A stretch of DNA of 35,000 nt from the NCBI GenBank assembly GCA_018398765.1, contig JAHBMJ010003590.1, positions 94,148 through 129,147 of the forward strand, read 5' to 3'. Source of the stretch: Chromera velia (lineage: Eukaryota; Sar; Chromeraceae). The notes under the pieces are model-generated. The model was not told where the DNA came from. It worked only from the letters and a program-made list of their open reading frames with translations, and ran no database searches. A program made the translations under genes and the position numbers. The stretch's first letter is position 1, and the number at the start of each line of letters is the position of its first letter. Shown piece after piece: positions 10,792 through 21,645 of this stretch.

Positions 10792-11857
10792 CCGCTGTAT
10801 AGCTTGTACTCAGTGACTCTTCCATCCTCTACCACATTTCGTCGGCTGCGTTCTCTCAGTCGCACAAGCTTTCAGTCGCACAAGCTGTTGATGCTGGCAT
10901 GATGCACAGGGGAGCTCTCCTTGCTTCCTTTTGTCTGTCCCTCCTTGTTTCTTTTCAGGCATGCACCCCTCGGATCGAGTGGACACGATAATCCGCTTGG
11001 CGCACTCGCTGTTTTTCCAGCTGTCTGTCTGCCCGTCTTACAGGTCCACCCATCTCTCCCCCTTTCTTTTCTTTGCGTGTAGAGGAAGGTAAGGAAGTTA
11101 ACGGGAAGCCCACACATAGGCATCCGCTCCTCAAGTGGTACGAGCTCAAATGCTGACCAAATCTGTATTCCGAAAAGAAACAAAACACAATTCGTTCTTC
11201 AGATGGAGATGCACTCCCCCCGTGTATGCCTTCCTGCCACGTCTTTTCCGTTTCCCTTCCCTTTTTTTAATTCCTTCCTTTCTCTCCCCACCTCTGCCCC
11301 ATCAGGAGAAGGGAAGACCCCTGGCGGCGTAACTCCGGGAGGAAGCATCATCCAGCGTTTTGACCCCTTCACCTGCACGCACGCGCACACGTACACACAC
11401 GCAGACGCGTGTCTGAGCCATTAAAGAGACAGAAGAGGAACGGGAGTTGATAAGAAGTTCGATAATAGGTTCTGAAACGTACTACAACAATTTTTGGAAC
11501 ATGGAGGAATTGCGGGAAGGCAGTCTGAACGGAAAGATTGTGAGATGCGAAAGAACACTTCAGACGCACCCACGGCCTAAGACAAGCAGGGTATCTCTGT
11601 ATTCCCAAAAGACAAAAGAAAAGAGAGAACAAAGCCCAGACCCACCACGGCATTCCAGGCCGAAGTCATGTTCGGGTCAATGTGCCACTTGCTGCCTGAA
11701 CGCTTCGCACCGTAGAGGAGCCACCTGCGCGATCGGCAAAGGGAACAGACGAAAAGTCATCCTCTGCAGAGCTCACCACTTCATTGATTCGTCAGGTCTT
11801 CCTTTCAGGAGAGGACGGAAAAAAAGACAAAAAGGAAGATAGAGAGCCCACATACCA

Positions 11858-11894
<37 letters not shown>

Positions 11895-12724
11895 TAGTTG
11901 GGCCTCTGGGGAAGGAGAGTGAACAGATCGTCCGAGAAGTACTCTAGAGGCTGCACAGAAAAATCAAGCAGAAATCAATCTGTTTTCCGAAAAGCTTTTC
12001 ACAAGTGTGCATGATGATCGACAGACACAAAGTTACAAATGTGTACTATACATGAACGCCTATGCGTGAGTTCAGATTTCTGAGTAAAAAACAGGAAGGG
12101 GGAAAGCAGAGAAGGAAGGGAGAAAGCAAATATCTCCTGAACAACAAATTAGCAGAAAAAGAAGAAAAACAGAAACAAAGGCAGACAGACAAAAATACAG
12201 AAAGACAGAAAGAAAGAAAGAAAGAAAGCAAGCAAGCAAGCAAGAAAGCGAAAGACCTGAAAGTCTCCTGCAAGATCGGGTGCCACATCGCTGTCAGCAA
12301 ATTTAGGGTCAAAGATGAACATCGGGCTGTCGTCCTTGCTTCTGTCCATGTACGTGGCAAAATCCCGAAACTTCATGCGAACTGCAAGAGACCTCCATTT
12401 GTATGCATCCACATGGTTTGCGATATTCACCGCGAAAATTCTCATTGAAAAGACCGGAGAGACGCCACGAGGGAGCGTCTAGGCGGAGACACTTTTGGGA
12501 ATCGGGGCAGCCCGGCCCCTCTTCCCATTGTTTTCCTTACTGAATTTCAAATACCGCACTCGAAAGGTGAGAAAAGGACAAGGAAAAGAGGAGGAAAGGG
12601 GAGTATGAGCAGAGGCTTGGAGAAAAGCAATTTCACCACCAAGATAGTCGATCAAAGAAGCAGGTTCACCTACCATCGCCATACAGTACAAAAGGGCATC
12701 CAGGGACCAACAGAAAGAACAACG

Positions 12725-12766
<42 letters not shown>

Positions 12767-14610
12767 CGAACCGACCAGGTCCACAGAGGAACTGCGCATC
12801 CCCGTGCTCTGAAAGAAAGAGGTCACGCCCCCACTTTCCGACTGAAGGCCACGACGAGGCGGCACCCTCAATCACTACTGGGAGATTCTTCTGCACACAA
12901 ACTTGCACGCACACACACACAAACACGCACACACCTTAAAGCACACGCAAACTCCAGCATACACAGAAGAAAAAAAGAGTTTTGGGACCCACAGTCTGCC
13001 TAAACTGTCAAAACAAGGTACTGGTACGTCAAGACAGAGAAAGAGGATTCTTTTTCCTAGCTTTCCCTTCTGCTCACTGACTTCTTCAAACTTGGAAATG
13101 AAGGTCGGCACATCGAGCTCACTCGCTTTCACCCGCTGCAGGTTATTCGTCCTCAGCCACCTGCACGTCACGTGTCGCTCAACAAACACACAGCAGAACA
13201 CAAATCGGGCAGGCAGGGTGATTGCATGTCAAATGCGGAGAATCATCGAATCTTCAGGTGACGGAGAAGTGCCTCACATGCAGAGACGAATGCAGGCATG
13301 CAGCCTGCCAGACAGAGGGACGGGCATGTCAGAGGAGAGAAAACCACACAACCAAACCGCCAGATAGAAAAAGCCAGAAAAAAAACGACAGGCACAGGTA
13401 AGCAGACGTAGAGGTGCACGATTCATATGCTCATCTCATGAGTAGGCCCCCGAGAGAGAGACGAGTGAGTGATCAGGCAAAATAAAATACTTCCGTATGA
13501 TGATTCTCATCGTCGGGCCCTGCGAGTTTCATGAGCTACTGTCTTCTTTTTCTACGTAGAAAAAAGGGGAATGCCGTTCGTTCGGCTGAATAAGAACACT
13601 CCTGCAGCTTTCAACTCACTGAGGCAAGAGTTCCACGTTTGCGCAGAGCCATCTTTGAAAGAGAATATCCGAATAGAGGCCCCTGAGACTCAAATAAGTT
13701 GAAGTTGGAGATCGATAAGGTCGTCTTGCTGGTTTATTTGTTGAATGTGTGTCGTTGGTCTGTACACTGGTTGCTGCTCCTCGATTCTCTTTTACTTCAT
13801 CCTCTTCTATTTCCATTGCTACTGGACCATTTGCTTCTTCTCTACTCCCTCTGGCCAATCCATTTGCTGTGTGTTTCGCTTTCTCTCCATCTCCGATTGT
13901 TTGCGTTCCGTTCATATCTTCTTCCCCCTCTTGCTCCTCCTCCTCCTTCAACTTTCTCTGTTTTGCTTGAGGCTCCTTTGAGGTCCCTTTATTCCCATTT
14001 GCGTCTTCTTTTGCCACCTCCAGTCTCTCTTCGTCCTCCCCCCCCCCCNNNNCCCCGCTGATCCCGACGATGCACTCGAGCTCCTCTTGTTCCTCTTCCT
14101 CATTCGCTCCTCTTCTCCCAATCCCCCAACATTCCACCCATCTGGCACAGTCGCCACAGAAGCAGCAGCAAGAGGAGAAGGAGAAAACCTGCTGGAGGAA
14201 GCCCCCACATCCTCACACACAGCAGCGTTGTCAGCGCGCCATGCAGAGGAACTCCCCCCCCTCTCATGCACCCCTCTGCACTCGGAGAGCCAAGTCAAAC
14301 GCCAGGACCCGGAAAAGCAAAACCGACCGTCGACCGCATCCAAAGCCAACTGCATGCAAACACGCACACACCAGCTATGATGAATTCTCCCAACAAAACA
14401 CGTGTCCGGCCTGCATCGCTGCTTCCCTTTCTCTCACTCACACACACGAACGTGAGCACAACCTGAAAGGAAAAAGAGGGGGACGACGTGCATCGGCAGT
14501 CCGTCAGAGGCCACCCCACTGACAAAACAAAGCCATACCACAATAGAGACATACATACGCACAAACAACCGCAACCCCGAAGAAGAAAAGAGGACACCGA
14601 AGAAGAAGGC

Positions 14611-14642
<32 letters not shown>

Positions 14643-15265
14643 GACAGACACAGACACAGACACACACACACACACCTCCCCACCTGAAACCAGAGTTCCT
14701 CATGCGACCCGAAAGCAAACGCAGCTTTGCTACAGGACGTGAAGGCGCACAAGTCATCTCCAGAGAAGAAGTCCAGGAGGGAAAGCAACTGCATGCAAAG
14801 CAGACAAAGTCAGAGGCAAAAAGGAATGGATACGGATTCACAGAGAGATACAATACATGCACGGACAGTCCCTACGTACATGAACAGCACGCAGCAAGAC
14901 GGCTAGACAGCGAGATGGAAAAACAGAAGGGTAGTATTTCACACAGAAGTTTACACGACAACCAGTGGAAAAACAAAAGCAAACAGGAGGGAAGGGAAGG
15001 GAGAGCAATTCAGATGGAAGCGATTTGATCGGTCATAAGTGGCTGACGCAAGCACGGTAGTCCCAACTTGAATGAAAGTTTGAAAGAATCTCAATCGAAT
15101 GACCTGGTCGTCAGTGAGAGAGGAGAAAAGGCCCAAGCCACTATCCCTGATGTTCGTTGACGCACGGTCGAAGAAGGTGTTGCCCAGAGGTTTCAACTGA
15201 ACAATCGGACAGACCGAACACAGCCAGGAGGACGTCCGGTAAGGAAAGCAGTGAACGTACCACAT
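9078..15265 (-). CDS. F-box and JmjC domain 2-oxoglutarate oxygenase (JMJD6/JMJ22-type), 13 exons
   Basis: Exons: 15196-15104, 14788-14684, 14349-13620, 13160-13082, 12890-12776, 12381-12257, 11950-11892, 11724-11646, 11372-11292, 10680-10608, 10354-10295, 9911-9789, 9559-9078. All introns are GT-AG. With one base added for the N gap in exon 3 the sum is 2205 nt (735 codons), so every phase agrees. Exons 1-2 encode an F-box (SLTDDQ joined to LLSLLDFFSGDDLCAFTS). Exon 3 has FSGSWRLTWL, a long acidic Lys/Glu linker and GLYSDILFQRWLCANVEL. Exons 4-12 form the JmjC fold. The iron ligands are His and Asp of WHIDPNMTSAWN (exon 8) and His of GWWHAVLN (exons 11-12). Asn of WNAV and Lys of GSKRW, which bind 2-oxoglutarate in JMJD6, are kept. 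Exon 13 ends in a Ser/Gly-rich tail. The family hydroxylates lysines or demethylates arginines, and F-box members may enter SCF complexes. The true start is uncertain: 15265 is the first in-frame ATG above exon 1, but a separate upstream first exon is possible. Confidence 0.88.
10480..10607 (-). repeat. CTGT/CCTG tetranucleotide repeat directly after exon 10 donor
   Basis: The sense-strand reading after the exon 10 donor is GTCTGTCTGCC followed by about 120 bp of CTGT/CCTG repeats. The donor itself is the first repeat unit. It belongs to the intron between exons 10 and 11 of the JmjC gene. Confidence 0.7.
10683..10795 (-). repeat. (GT)n / (TC)n microsatellite abutting exon 10 acceptor
   Basis: On the sense (minus) strand about 110 bp of TC and then TG dinucleotides run straight into the CAG acceptor of JmjC exon 10. 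The repeat therefore stands where the pyrimidine tract of a normal intron would be. Part of the intron between exons 9 and 10. Confidence 0.85.
11862..11891 (-). repeat. (GT)n microsatellite forming exon 7 donor
   Basis: The intron after JmjC exon 7 begins with GTGTGTG and stays TG for 30 bp. The splice donor is therefore the first unit of the microsatellite. The exon side (CCCAACTATAG) is fixed by the conserved family sequence, so the position is secure. Confidence 0.8.
12180..12250 (-). repeat. Purine tetranucleotide tract in JmjC intron 6
   Basis: A degenerate GAAA/GACA/GCAA repeat on the plus strand, pyrimidine-rich (TTTC/TTGC/TGTC) in the sense direction. It begins a few bases after the exon 6 donor at 12256. 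No other content seen. Confidence 0.7.
12725..12767 (-). repeat. (GACA)n tract in JmjC intron 5
   Basis: About ten GACA units, reading CTGT on the sense strand, start eight or nine bases downstream of the exon 5 donor. It is the same arrangement as after exons 7 and 10. Confidence 0.85.
14041..14056. other. Assembly gap (4 N) inside a C homopolymer in JmjC exon 3
   Basis: Four N are flanked by nine or more C and four C. The open frame before and after the gap differs. Splice phases of the whole gene demand one base more (or two fewer) than shown. The gap is therefore of arbitrary length, in the Gly-rich start of the acidic linker. Confidence 0.95.
14608..14676 (-). repeat. (GT)n/(CTGT)n microsatellite after exon 2 donor
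   Basis: About 70 bp of CA/CAGA units, reading TG/TCTG on the sense strand, begin eight bases after the exon 2 donor of the JmjC gene. The rest of the intron to 14350 has no recognisable content. Confidence 0.85.
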
Positions 15266-16318
15266 GGTTGGCTGGACGTTTGTCTTTTTGTCTGACTGGA
15301 GAGACGTGGTCAGAGAGGAGGAAAGGAAAAGAAGAAAAGAAACAGAAAGGGGGCGAGAAGAGAACGAAGAGGGAGAAGGGGCACTGAATTGAGTGATTGC
15401 GGCGGGGGATGGGACCTAGAACTACACGCGAGGATAGTGAGGCACTTGAACGTGCATTGATAGGTGTTTATCGTTCTCCCGGACTGACACCGAGGGGATG
15501 GTGGCGCTGTAGCTGGTGGGAGGCCATCGTTCACCCACAAGCAGGTCAGGTCTATATATATATAAGAAGGGAAGTGGTGTCGAAGACAAAACCCGTTGAC
15601 CGTCTGTGAGTTAGCCGGCGGTAATGAAGCCATGGACCGTCTACCCACCACAGACGAGACTCCCCCCTGCACACACATTCATTCTGCTGGTCGGTAGACG
15701 GATGGGTGGATGGAGTGATGGATGCAGCGTCGACTGGGAGTGTCACTCAGTGAAGTGCCTGACCTTTGAAAACCGTCTGTCTGAACGCGTCACTCACGAA
15801 GTCACCTTCATTTGATTTCCGTTCCGACACAGTCTAATGGAGCATGAGCGTATGGAGAATCGGTTCCAAGGGAACGGCTCGTCAGATTGGAAAGGGGGAG
15901 CGACTAGCTTGCCAGACGTTCAAGGGAGAGTGCACATGCTTTGAATTCAGATTGGAGACGGCAGGCTCATGCCCTGAGGGCGCGGCGGGCCGGGAGGTGG
16001 GGCGGTGCATGGGCTAGCTGTGCGAGGCGGGACGGGGCTTGAGCAGCCGACGCCATCAGAATCAAATGACTGACCTATGTGAACTACCATGCATGCAACA
16101 GACGGACTATTCATCGAGAGGGACGTACCCTCATTGCACTATTAATATAAAAGTCAACGTGTCGACGGGTTCACAGAAGGGATTCTTTGACTCTTTGAAC
16201 TGCGCATGAAGGGCAGCGCATGGACACGCACGAGTTGTGCAACACAAAGGGGGTCTCGGTGACCTCGGCCCGACCCCATGCGAGTCAACGAAGCACATAA
16301 CCACTGTGAGGCGTTGTC
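15266..16318. promoter_or_regulatory. Divergent spacer between JmjC gene and membrane-protein gene
   Basis: About 1 kb separates the first recognised JmjC exon (minus) from the ATG of the plus-strand membrane protein. It contains a short (TA)n at about 15550-15563, TGCATGCA at about 16090-16097, a GC-rich patch at 15960-16050 and no convincing ORF. A missing first exon of the JmjC gene may lie here. Unlike the spacers at gene 3' ends it has no AT-rich island. Confidence 0.4.
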
Positions 16319-18171
16319 ATGCGACAGACAAGCGCTTCGACGTCCTCTTCAGAAGGAAAGAGGCGTCCAAGTCTGTATCGCTTGGTGTGTCTTCCATACA
16401 GCTTCGAGAGTCCCTCGAGGGGTATCCTGGAAGACTACGCACCGAATGCCTACAGACCGTCGTGGCATCACGTGCTGAAGAATCGGAAGATCAGCATCTT
16501 GCGCTACGTCCTTCTCCCTTTTATCATCATTAGTCCCGTTTTTATGATCCTCTTCTCCACTGGGCTCGAGTCATTTGGTTGGAGAGAGCTGAGGGTCCCT
16601 CTGTACTTTTGTTCCATCGTCGCAGCCTGCACTCTTCCGGTAAGGGGTTTGTTCATGTATCAATATCCGCACCTAGACCATACCTATATATGCGCAGGTT
16701 TGCGTCCTCTTGGATACCTGTATATTCATCCATGTGTGTGTGATTATGTTTGCAGTTTTTCCCTCCCATCTTGCCGGCGTACATGGGGGTTCACAGAGGC
16801 GTGATCCTTGCCCTCTGCACCGCCATGGTGCTTGCCCGGCTCTCCTACACGGAGTTCTTCGAGTGGCTTCTGCCGTTGATCTTGGCGGTATCCATCCTTT
16901 TGTTTTTGGACATGTTCTCGTTTCCCCGAAGGCCGGTGATGCGCATTCTTTTCACGTGGGTGTTAAAAATCTTCTCCTTCGTCGGGTTCGCAGCGAACGC
17001 TTTCGTTGGGGTCGAGTTAATCGAGTCGACAGACGGAGTGACGAGGAGCGCTGGCATTGGCATGTTCACCTTCTGTATCCTCCTCATTCTCCCTCTAATG
17101 CTCTGTGCACTTGAGAATGATGAGCTAAAGAAGGACGTTAGAGTTATTCTCTTTTATCCCGCCCTGGTAGGAAAGCCGCTGATGATAATCATCGAATTCC
17201 TCTTCTATCCTTTTTGGCAGGCCTCAACCTACAATATGATCATTGCCATCTTAGCTGTGTTCACAACAGCCGTCTCCTTGATCTTCGGTTTCTTCGAAGT
17301 TTTGGGACTGATTAGCCTGGACGAGTGGGGTCAGAAAGCAAGGGAACACTTAGCGAGTGGGGGGGGATGCATGGGAGACTGCGTAAAGGACTTGCGGGCG
17401 CGATCCCGTCGTATGTCTCGGCGTTTCTCGACCCATCTGTCCATTCGCATGGCGTCTCTTTCAAGAAACGCGTCGGAGTCTGTGGCTCACAACCGATCGC
17501 CAGGGACAGCCGAGAAGACTGTCACGCCGAAACCGCCCGATGACATGAGCTGCATGGTCCTTTTTGATCCCGACCCCGACCCTACACAGGAAGAGGAAGT
17601 GAAAGTCGAGGGGCAGCACAGGAGGAAGTCGATTTCCTTCCACATCGACACTCTGGATGTGGAGGTGGCAGCACTTTTTCCTTTGCCAGCCATTCAGGAA
17701 GAAGAAGAAGAAGCAAAAGGAGACGGGAAAATAGAAGAAGAAGAAGCAGATGATGAAGCAGAAATTCCATCGGAAGGCCTCCAAAGATCTTCTCATTCTT
17801 TTGATGATCTTGAGCCGGGTCTCCCACTTGATGTAACAACCGCCAAAAGATTGTGTGCGACTATGCCCAAGCTTCCCCTGATTGCCCCACGGGGTTTGGG
17901 GTTCAGCTGTATCCCTCCCACATCCTCTCATCAGACACAGACCGAGAAGGAAGTACTAGGCTCGGGAAGGAAGGAGAGGGAGCACAAAAAGAACGAAGCA
18001 GTCGCATACTCTCCCGCCTCGGACCCAGTTCTACAGCATGATACAGAAAAAGGGAAAGGAACACCGGTGCCAACCCAAAAGAAAGAAAAACAACAGGAGG
18101 ACAACCTTGATGCAGTCCCAAGAGAGCCCATGGCAGAAATCCTCCCGGCAGTAGGCAGGACAGCCAGATAG
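16319..18171 (+). CDS. Polytopic membrane protein with acidic C-terminal tail, 578 aa, two exons
   Basis: Exon 1 is 16319-16639 and exon 2 is 16756-18171; the 116-bp intron has donor GTAAGG and acceptor TTTGCAG, phase 0. Residues 1 to about 300 contain roughly eight hydrophobic segments, for example YVLLPFIIISPVFMILF, WLLPLILAVSILLFLDMF, MFTFCILLILPLMLCAL and MIIAILAVFTTAVSLIF. There is no cleavable signal peptide: the first 50 residues are Ser/Arg-rich and presumably cytosolic. The tail of about 270 residues is hydrophilic, with Ser/Arg blocks (RRMSRRFSTHLS) that look like phosphosites and Glu-rich runs. I do not recognise the family; a lineage-specific transporter or scaffold is possible. 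The intron end is TG-rich like other introns here. The stop is TAG. Confidence 0.75.
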
Positions 18172-18689
18172 TCACTGGCAGGCAGGGAGACAGGGAGGCA
18201 GAGCACTCGAAGTCACTGATTGAAGGGTTGGAACTACACCCTGGACTGTTTGTTCGTCTACAGGTTTTTGCGGTCGAAGCGTATGTCTCCTCATCTTTTC
18301 GCTTCTCCTGCCATTTCATCAGTAAGTATAGCAGGACGAGTTAAAAGAGAATTTATACCTCCTCTTATGGAGCCGAAGTAAAGTGAGCGCGGGAACACTC
18401 AATGACGGGTCCTGTCTGTCAATCCGCATGTGTCTCTTGTTTATTTATTTCGCCATTGGACGAGGCTGGCAGGCTCACAACTGAGAAACGACCGAAGTTT
18501 CTCTCTCTCTTTTCCAGCTAGGCAGGTTCGTTTAGTGCTCTGCATGCACCGTCGGCCACCCTCCCCCCTCCTGCATGGGAGGGCAAAGTGCATGCATCCA
18601 CCTCTCTTTCCCTCCATGCATTCCTTCCTTTCTTTCTTGATCGATCTGCATGTCCTCATCAGAAAAAGGAAAGGCCGTGTGATGTTTGA

Positions 18690-18770
<81 letters not shown>

Positions 18771-19551
18771 ACTTTCTTTCTTTCTCTGATTGTTTTAATT
18801 CATGTATGCAAGAATCGAGTGAAAAGCTCAGTCGGCAATCAGCCTATCAGTTGGTATGCGATTTAGTGAGTGCGTGAGTGAGTGCGTCGGGGTTTCCTCG
18901 TGTATCTCTCTGCGGACGAATGTTTTATTTGCTGGGGGAAGTGACGGGCTGAGTGACGGCCTGAAAAGAATCTCCGCAACAGAGAGGTAGCTGCAGAATC
19001 GTCCGTCAGTCAATACAAATTTCCAATAACCTGGCATTTAGAAACCGAAATTGCCAGGTACAGCAAGAGAAAAATCCAGAATGAAAAAAGGGAGGGCGAG
19101 AACGCTGTCATGCAATCAGGAATATTTGTTCTACCGTCAGTCACCCTGCAGGCACAGGGAGGGATCAAGTGAGAAGGGAAGATCCGGAGGTGCTGCTTCC
19201 TTGTTCCTTCTTCATTTTTTGGTTGTTGTTGGGGTGCGTGAGGGAAGCAAGTGGTTCCCAAATGAACTGCATCTGATACAATGAGTACAAGTTCACGAGC
19301 TGAGAGAATGGAAGAAAGGGGTGTGTTTTTTTCTGTCTCATCAATTAATCTCTCGGTCAGACTGTGTGAATAGATCAATGACATCGGAGTCTGAATTAAT
19401 TTCTTTTTGGGGTTCTCGTGGGTCTCTTTCCCTCTACCTGAGTGTCTTCTCACGCCCTCGCTCAAACTATCCTTCAGTACCTCTTATTGCTAAGTATGAT
19501 GGGAAGTGATGTGTGGATGTCTGCTGCATCCTTGGTGGGCAGCTTTCCTGC

Positions 19552-19594
<43 letters not shown>

Positions 19595-19780
19595 TGTGTG
19601 TCTGTTCATGTCTGGGACAATTCATGCGCGAGCATTTTTGCTGCACGCAAGATTCAAGTTCCCTTGATAGATTTCCGGCGTCTGGTTAGTAGGGTGCTGG
19701 GAAAAAGTTTTGTTTTTGATCTTCAATTGACTTTCCTCCAGAATTCCATCACTCGTATGCTAATTTAGCCCCGCCATGCC
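18172..19780. other. 3' flank with microsatellites, no gene seen
   Basis: It contains (TC)n-(AC)n-(TTTC)n at 18691-18785, (TC)n-(TG)n at 19553-19602, and TGCATGC words near 18543 and 18590. ORFs in this stretch either run through these repeats or are short and featureless. The 3' UTR of the membrane-protein gene probably occupies the start. Confidence 0.5.
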
Positions 19781-19833
19781 CCACCTTTTTTGCATTCAAT
19801 GTAATGTTTTCATCAACCGTGACAGTCGAGACT

Positions 19834-19868
<35 letters not shown>

Positions 19869-19872
19869 TATG

Positions 19873-19903
<31 letters not shown>

Positions 19904-20600
19904 TATAGTGTTTGCCTGTGTTATCTTTCTTCGTCAGAGAAGACTACCTTAGCAGTTTGTCTAGCTGTGTATCGAACTTGAACACGTCGATTCGTCACCG
20001 AATGCTAGACACTCATCTAGACGCTCATTTATAGGCCGATGGCGATGGCGATGGTGAATGATACTAATAATTTAGATGATGATGATGAAGTATGTATATT
20101 AATTTACATAAAAGACACACCCATAAAAGAATTAACAGTAATGGAATTAAGGTAGACACTAAAAATACGCCGTTACGTACTAGTACTTTAGGTATTATTA
20201 TTTGATCTATGCTAGGATCTATGACAATGATTTTTAAAAGTTAATTTAAAATTTAAAGTATATTTAATTAACTTGAATGATAAGTTGAATCAATATTATT
20301 TGTTCAATCTAGTGCTAGATTTAAACTAAGATTTTTATGCATGCTGAAAACGTAGTTCAAACTAGAGTTCAAACTAGAGTTCAAAACTATACAGGTTTTG
20401 TTACTAGTTGTCATACTGTTCGTGCATACATGTAGATATCATGTAGATAGAAGATTATTAGTGGTAGATTTAAGCCTAAAATATAGCCTGTTCATCAAAG
20501 TATAGCTTCAAAAACTTTGAGACAAGAAGGATAATTAGTTAATAATTTAACCTTTATAGATCATTTATGCTACCCTCGCTGAGATTCTTTTATGAACGAG
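19780..20600. other. AT-rich island 3, between convergent genes
   Basis: This AT-rich stretch is full of TTAATTAA-like, CTAGT and AGATTTAA words, with a (GATGGC)n and (GAT)n patch near 20040-20095 and a doubled AAACTAGAGTTC at about 20361-20382. It separates the 3' ends of the membrane-protein gene (plus) and the four-pass gene (minus). No gene is visible. Confidence 0.6.
19842..19897. repeat. 56-bp perfect AT palindrome centred on CATATG
   Basis: An (AT)n arm, the centre TCATATGA and a (TA)n arm form an uninterrupted inverted repeat with no loop. It can extrude as a cruciform. It stands at the left edge of AT-rich island 3. Confidence 0.9.
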
Positions 20601-20870
20601 GAAATGAAAAATCTTCAATCTACATTATCTTTACCTCTGGGCAAAACATGTCTTGTGTCTTTGACTGTATTTTATGTGTCTTTTGCGATATTCATTCTGA
20701 ATGAATGCCAAAAAGATCATGCCAATTTTCATGCAGGAAACAGGAAGGGTTTTTTCATGATGCGATTTTCATTCAAATATGCATTGAATTTCATGCGCCA
20801 AGGACTTCTCTGCCCCCGTGCATGCATGCACTCACTGGCATGCATTGCCGTGCTCCCTCCCGGTGGCCTC

Positions 20871-21607
20871 TCACCCATCGTAGGGCGTGAAGACAGACTG
20901 AGAAGTCTCTTCCCTTGGGGGAACCCCCCCGCCAGCCGTGCTTCCTGCCGTGCTCCCCCGGGCACTCAAAGTTCCGGGTCGCGGGGGAGGGGCCTCGTCG
21001 CCTCCCTTCCCCTCTGCAATCGGCCACTGGACAAAGTCGGTCTTGAGGCCGTCGCCTGGATCTAGGAGCTGTGTCGTGCGTGCGTTCGTCCTCCCGGTAC
21101 CATTGTCTGCGTCTGTCTCACCGCCGTCTCTGATGAACAGACACGCGAGAACCTCAACTGCCATCAGTACAATGACTAGGCAGAGTGAGGTCATCATCAG
21201 AGCAAATGAGTACCCCCAATGGAATCCTAGTGCATCTGCCTCAGTCCCTCCCTCCTTCTTTGCAGCATCCAGAAGCTGCCCGTAAAGAGAAAAGGTCACC
21301 ACCAGACAAATCATGGCAGCAAATTGGAGTCCAATAGAGACGATGTGAGTAATCGTTGCGGTCAATTTTGAGACCACAAAAGAAGCGCAGAGGACAAACA
21401 CGGCGCAGAGGATGAAGCTGAAGGCCAACCACCCTGCGACCATGCCCCCGTAGTGCTTCGAGCAGAGGTCCTCGTTGCCCCCGTACACGCTCATGTCAAG
21501 ATCCACAAACCCAGCAGGAGTCAACACTTTTCCCTTTTTCACACACGAGGTCGAAAACGGGCTGCGTGCGAAGAAACACACACACACACACGCACACACA
21601 CGCACAC

Positions 21608-21645
<38 letters not shown>

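Noticed and set aside
18430-19465. ORFs after the membrane-protein gene on both strands
   Set aside because: They depend on TC/CA repeats or lack any protein-like conservation signal; I treat the stretch as 3' flank.
20592-21065. 157-codon plus-strand ORF
   Set aside because: It overlaps the last exon of the four-pass protein antisense and starts in AT-rich sequence; no motif is seen.
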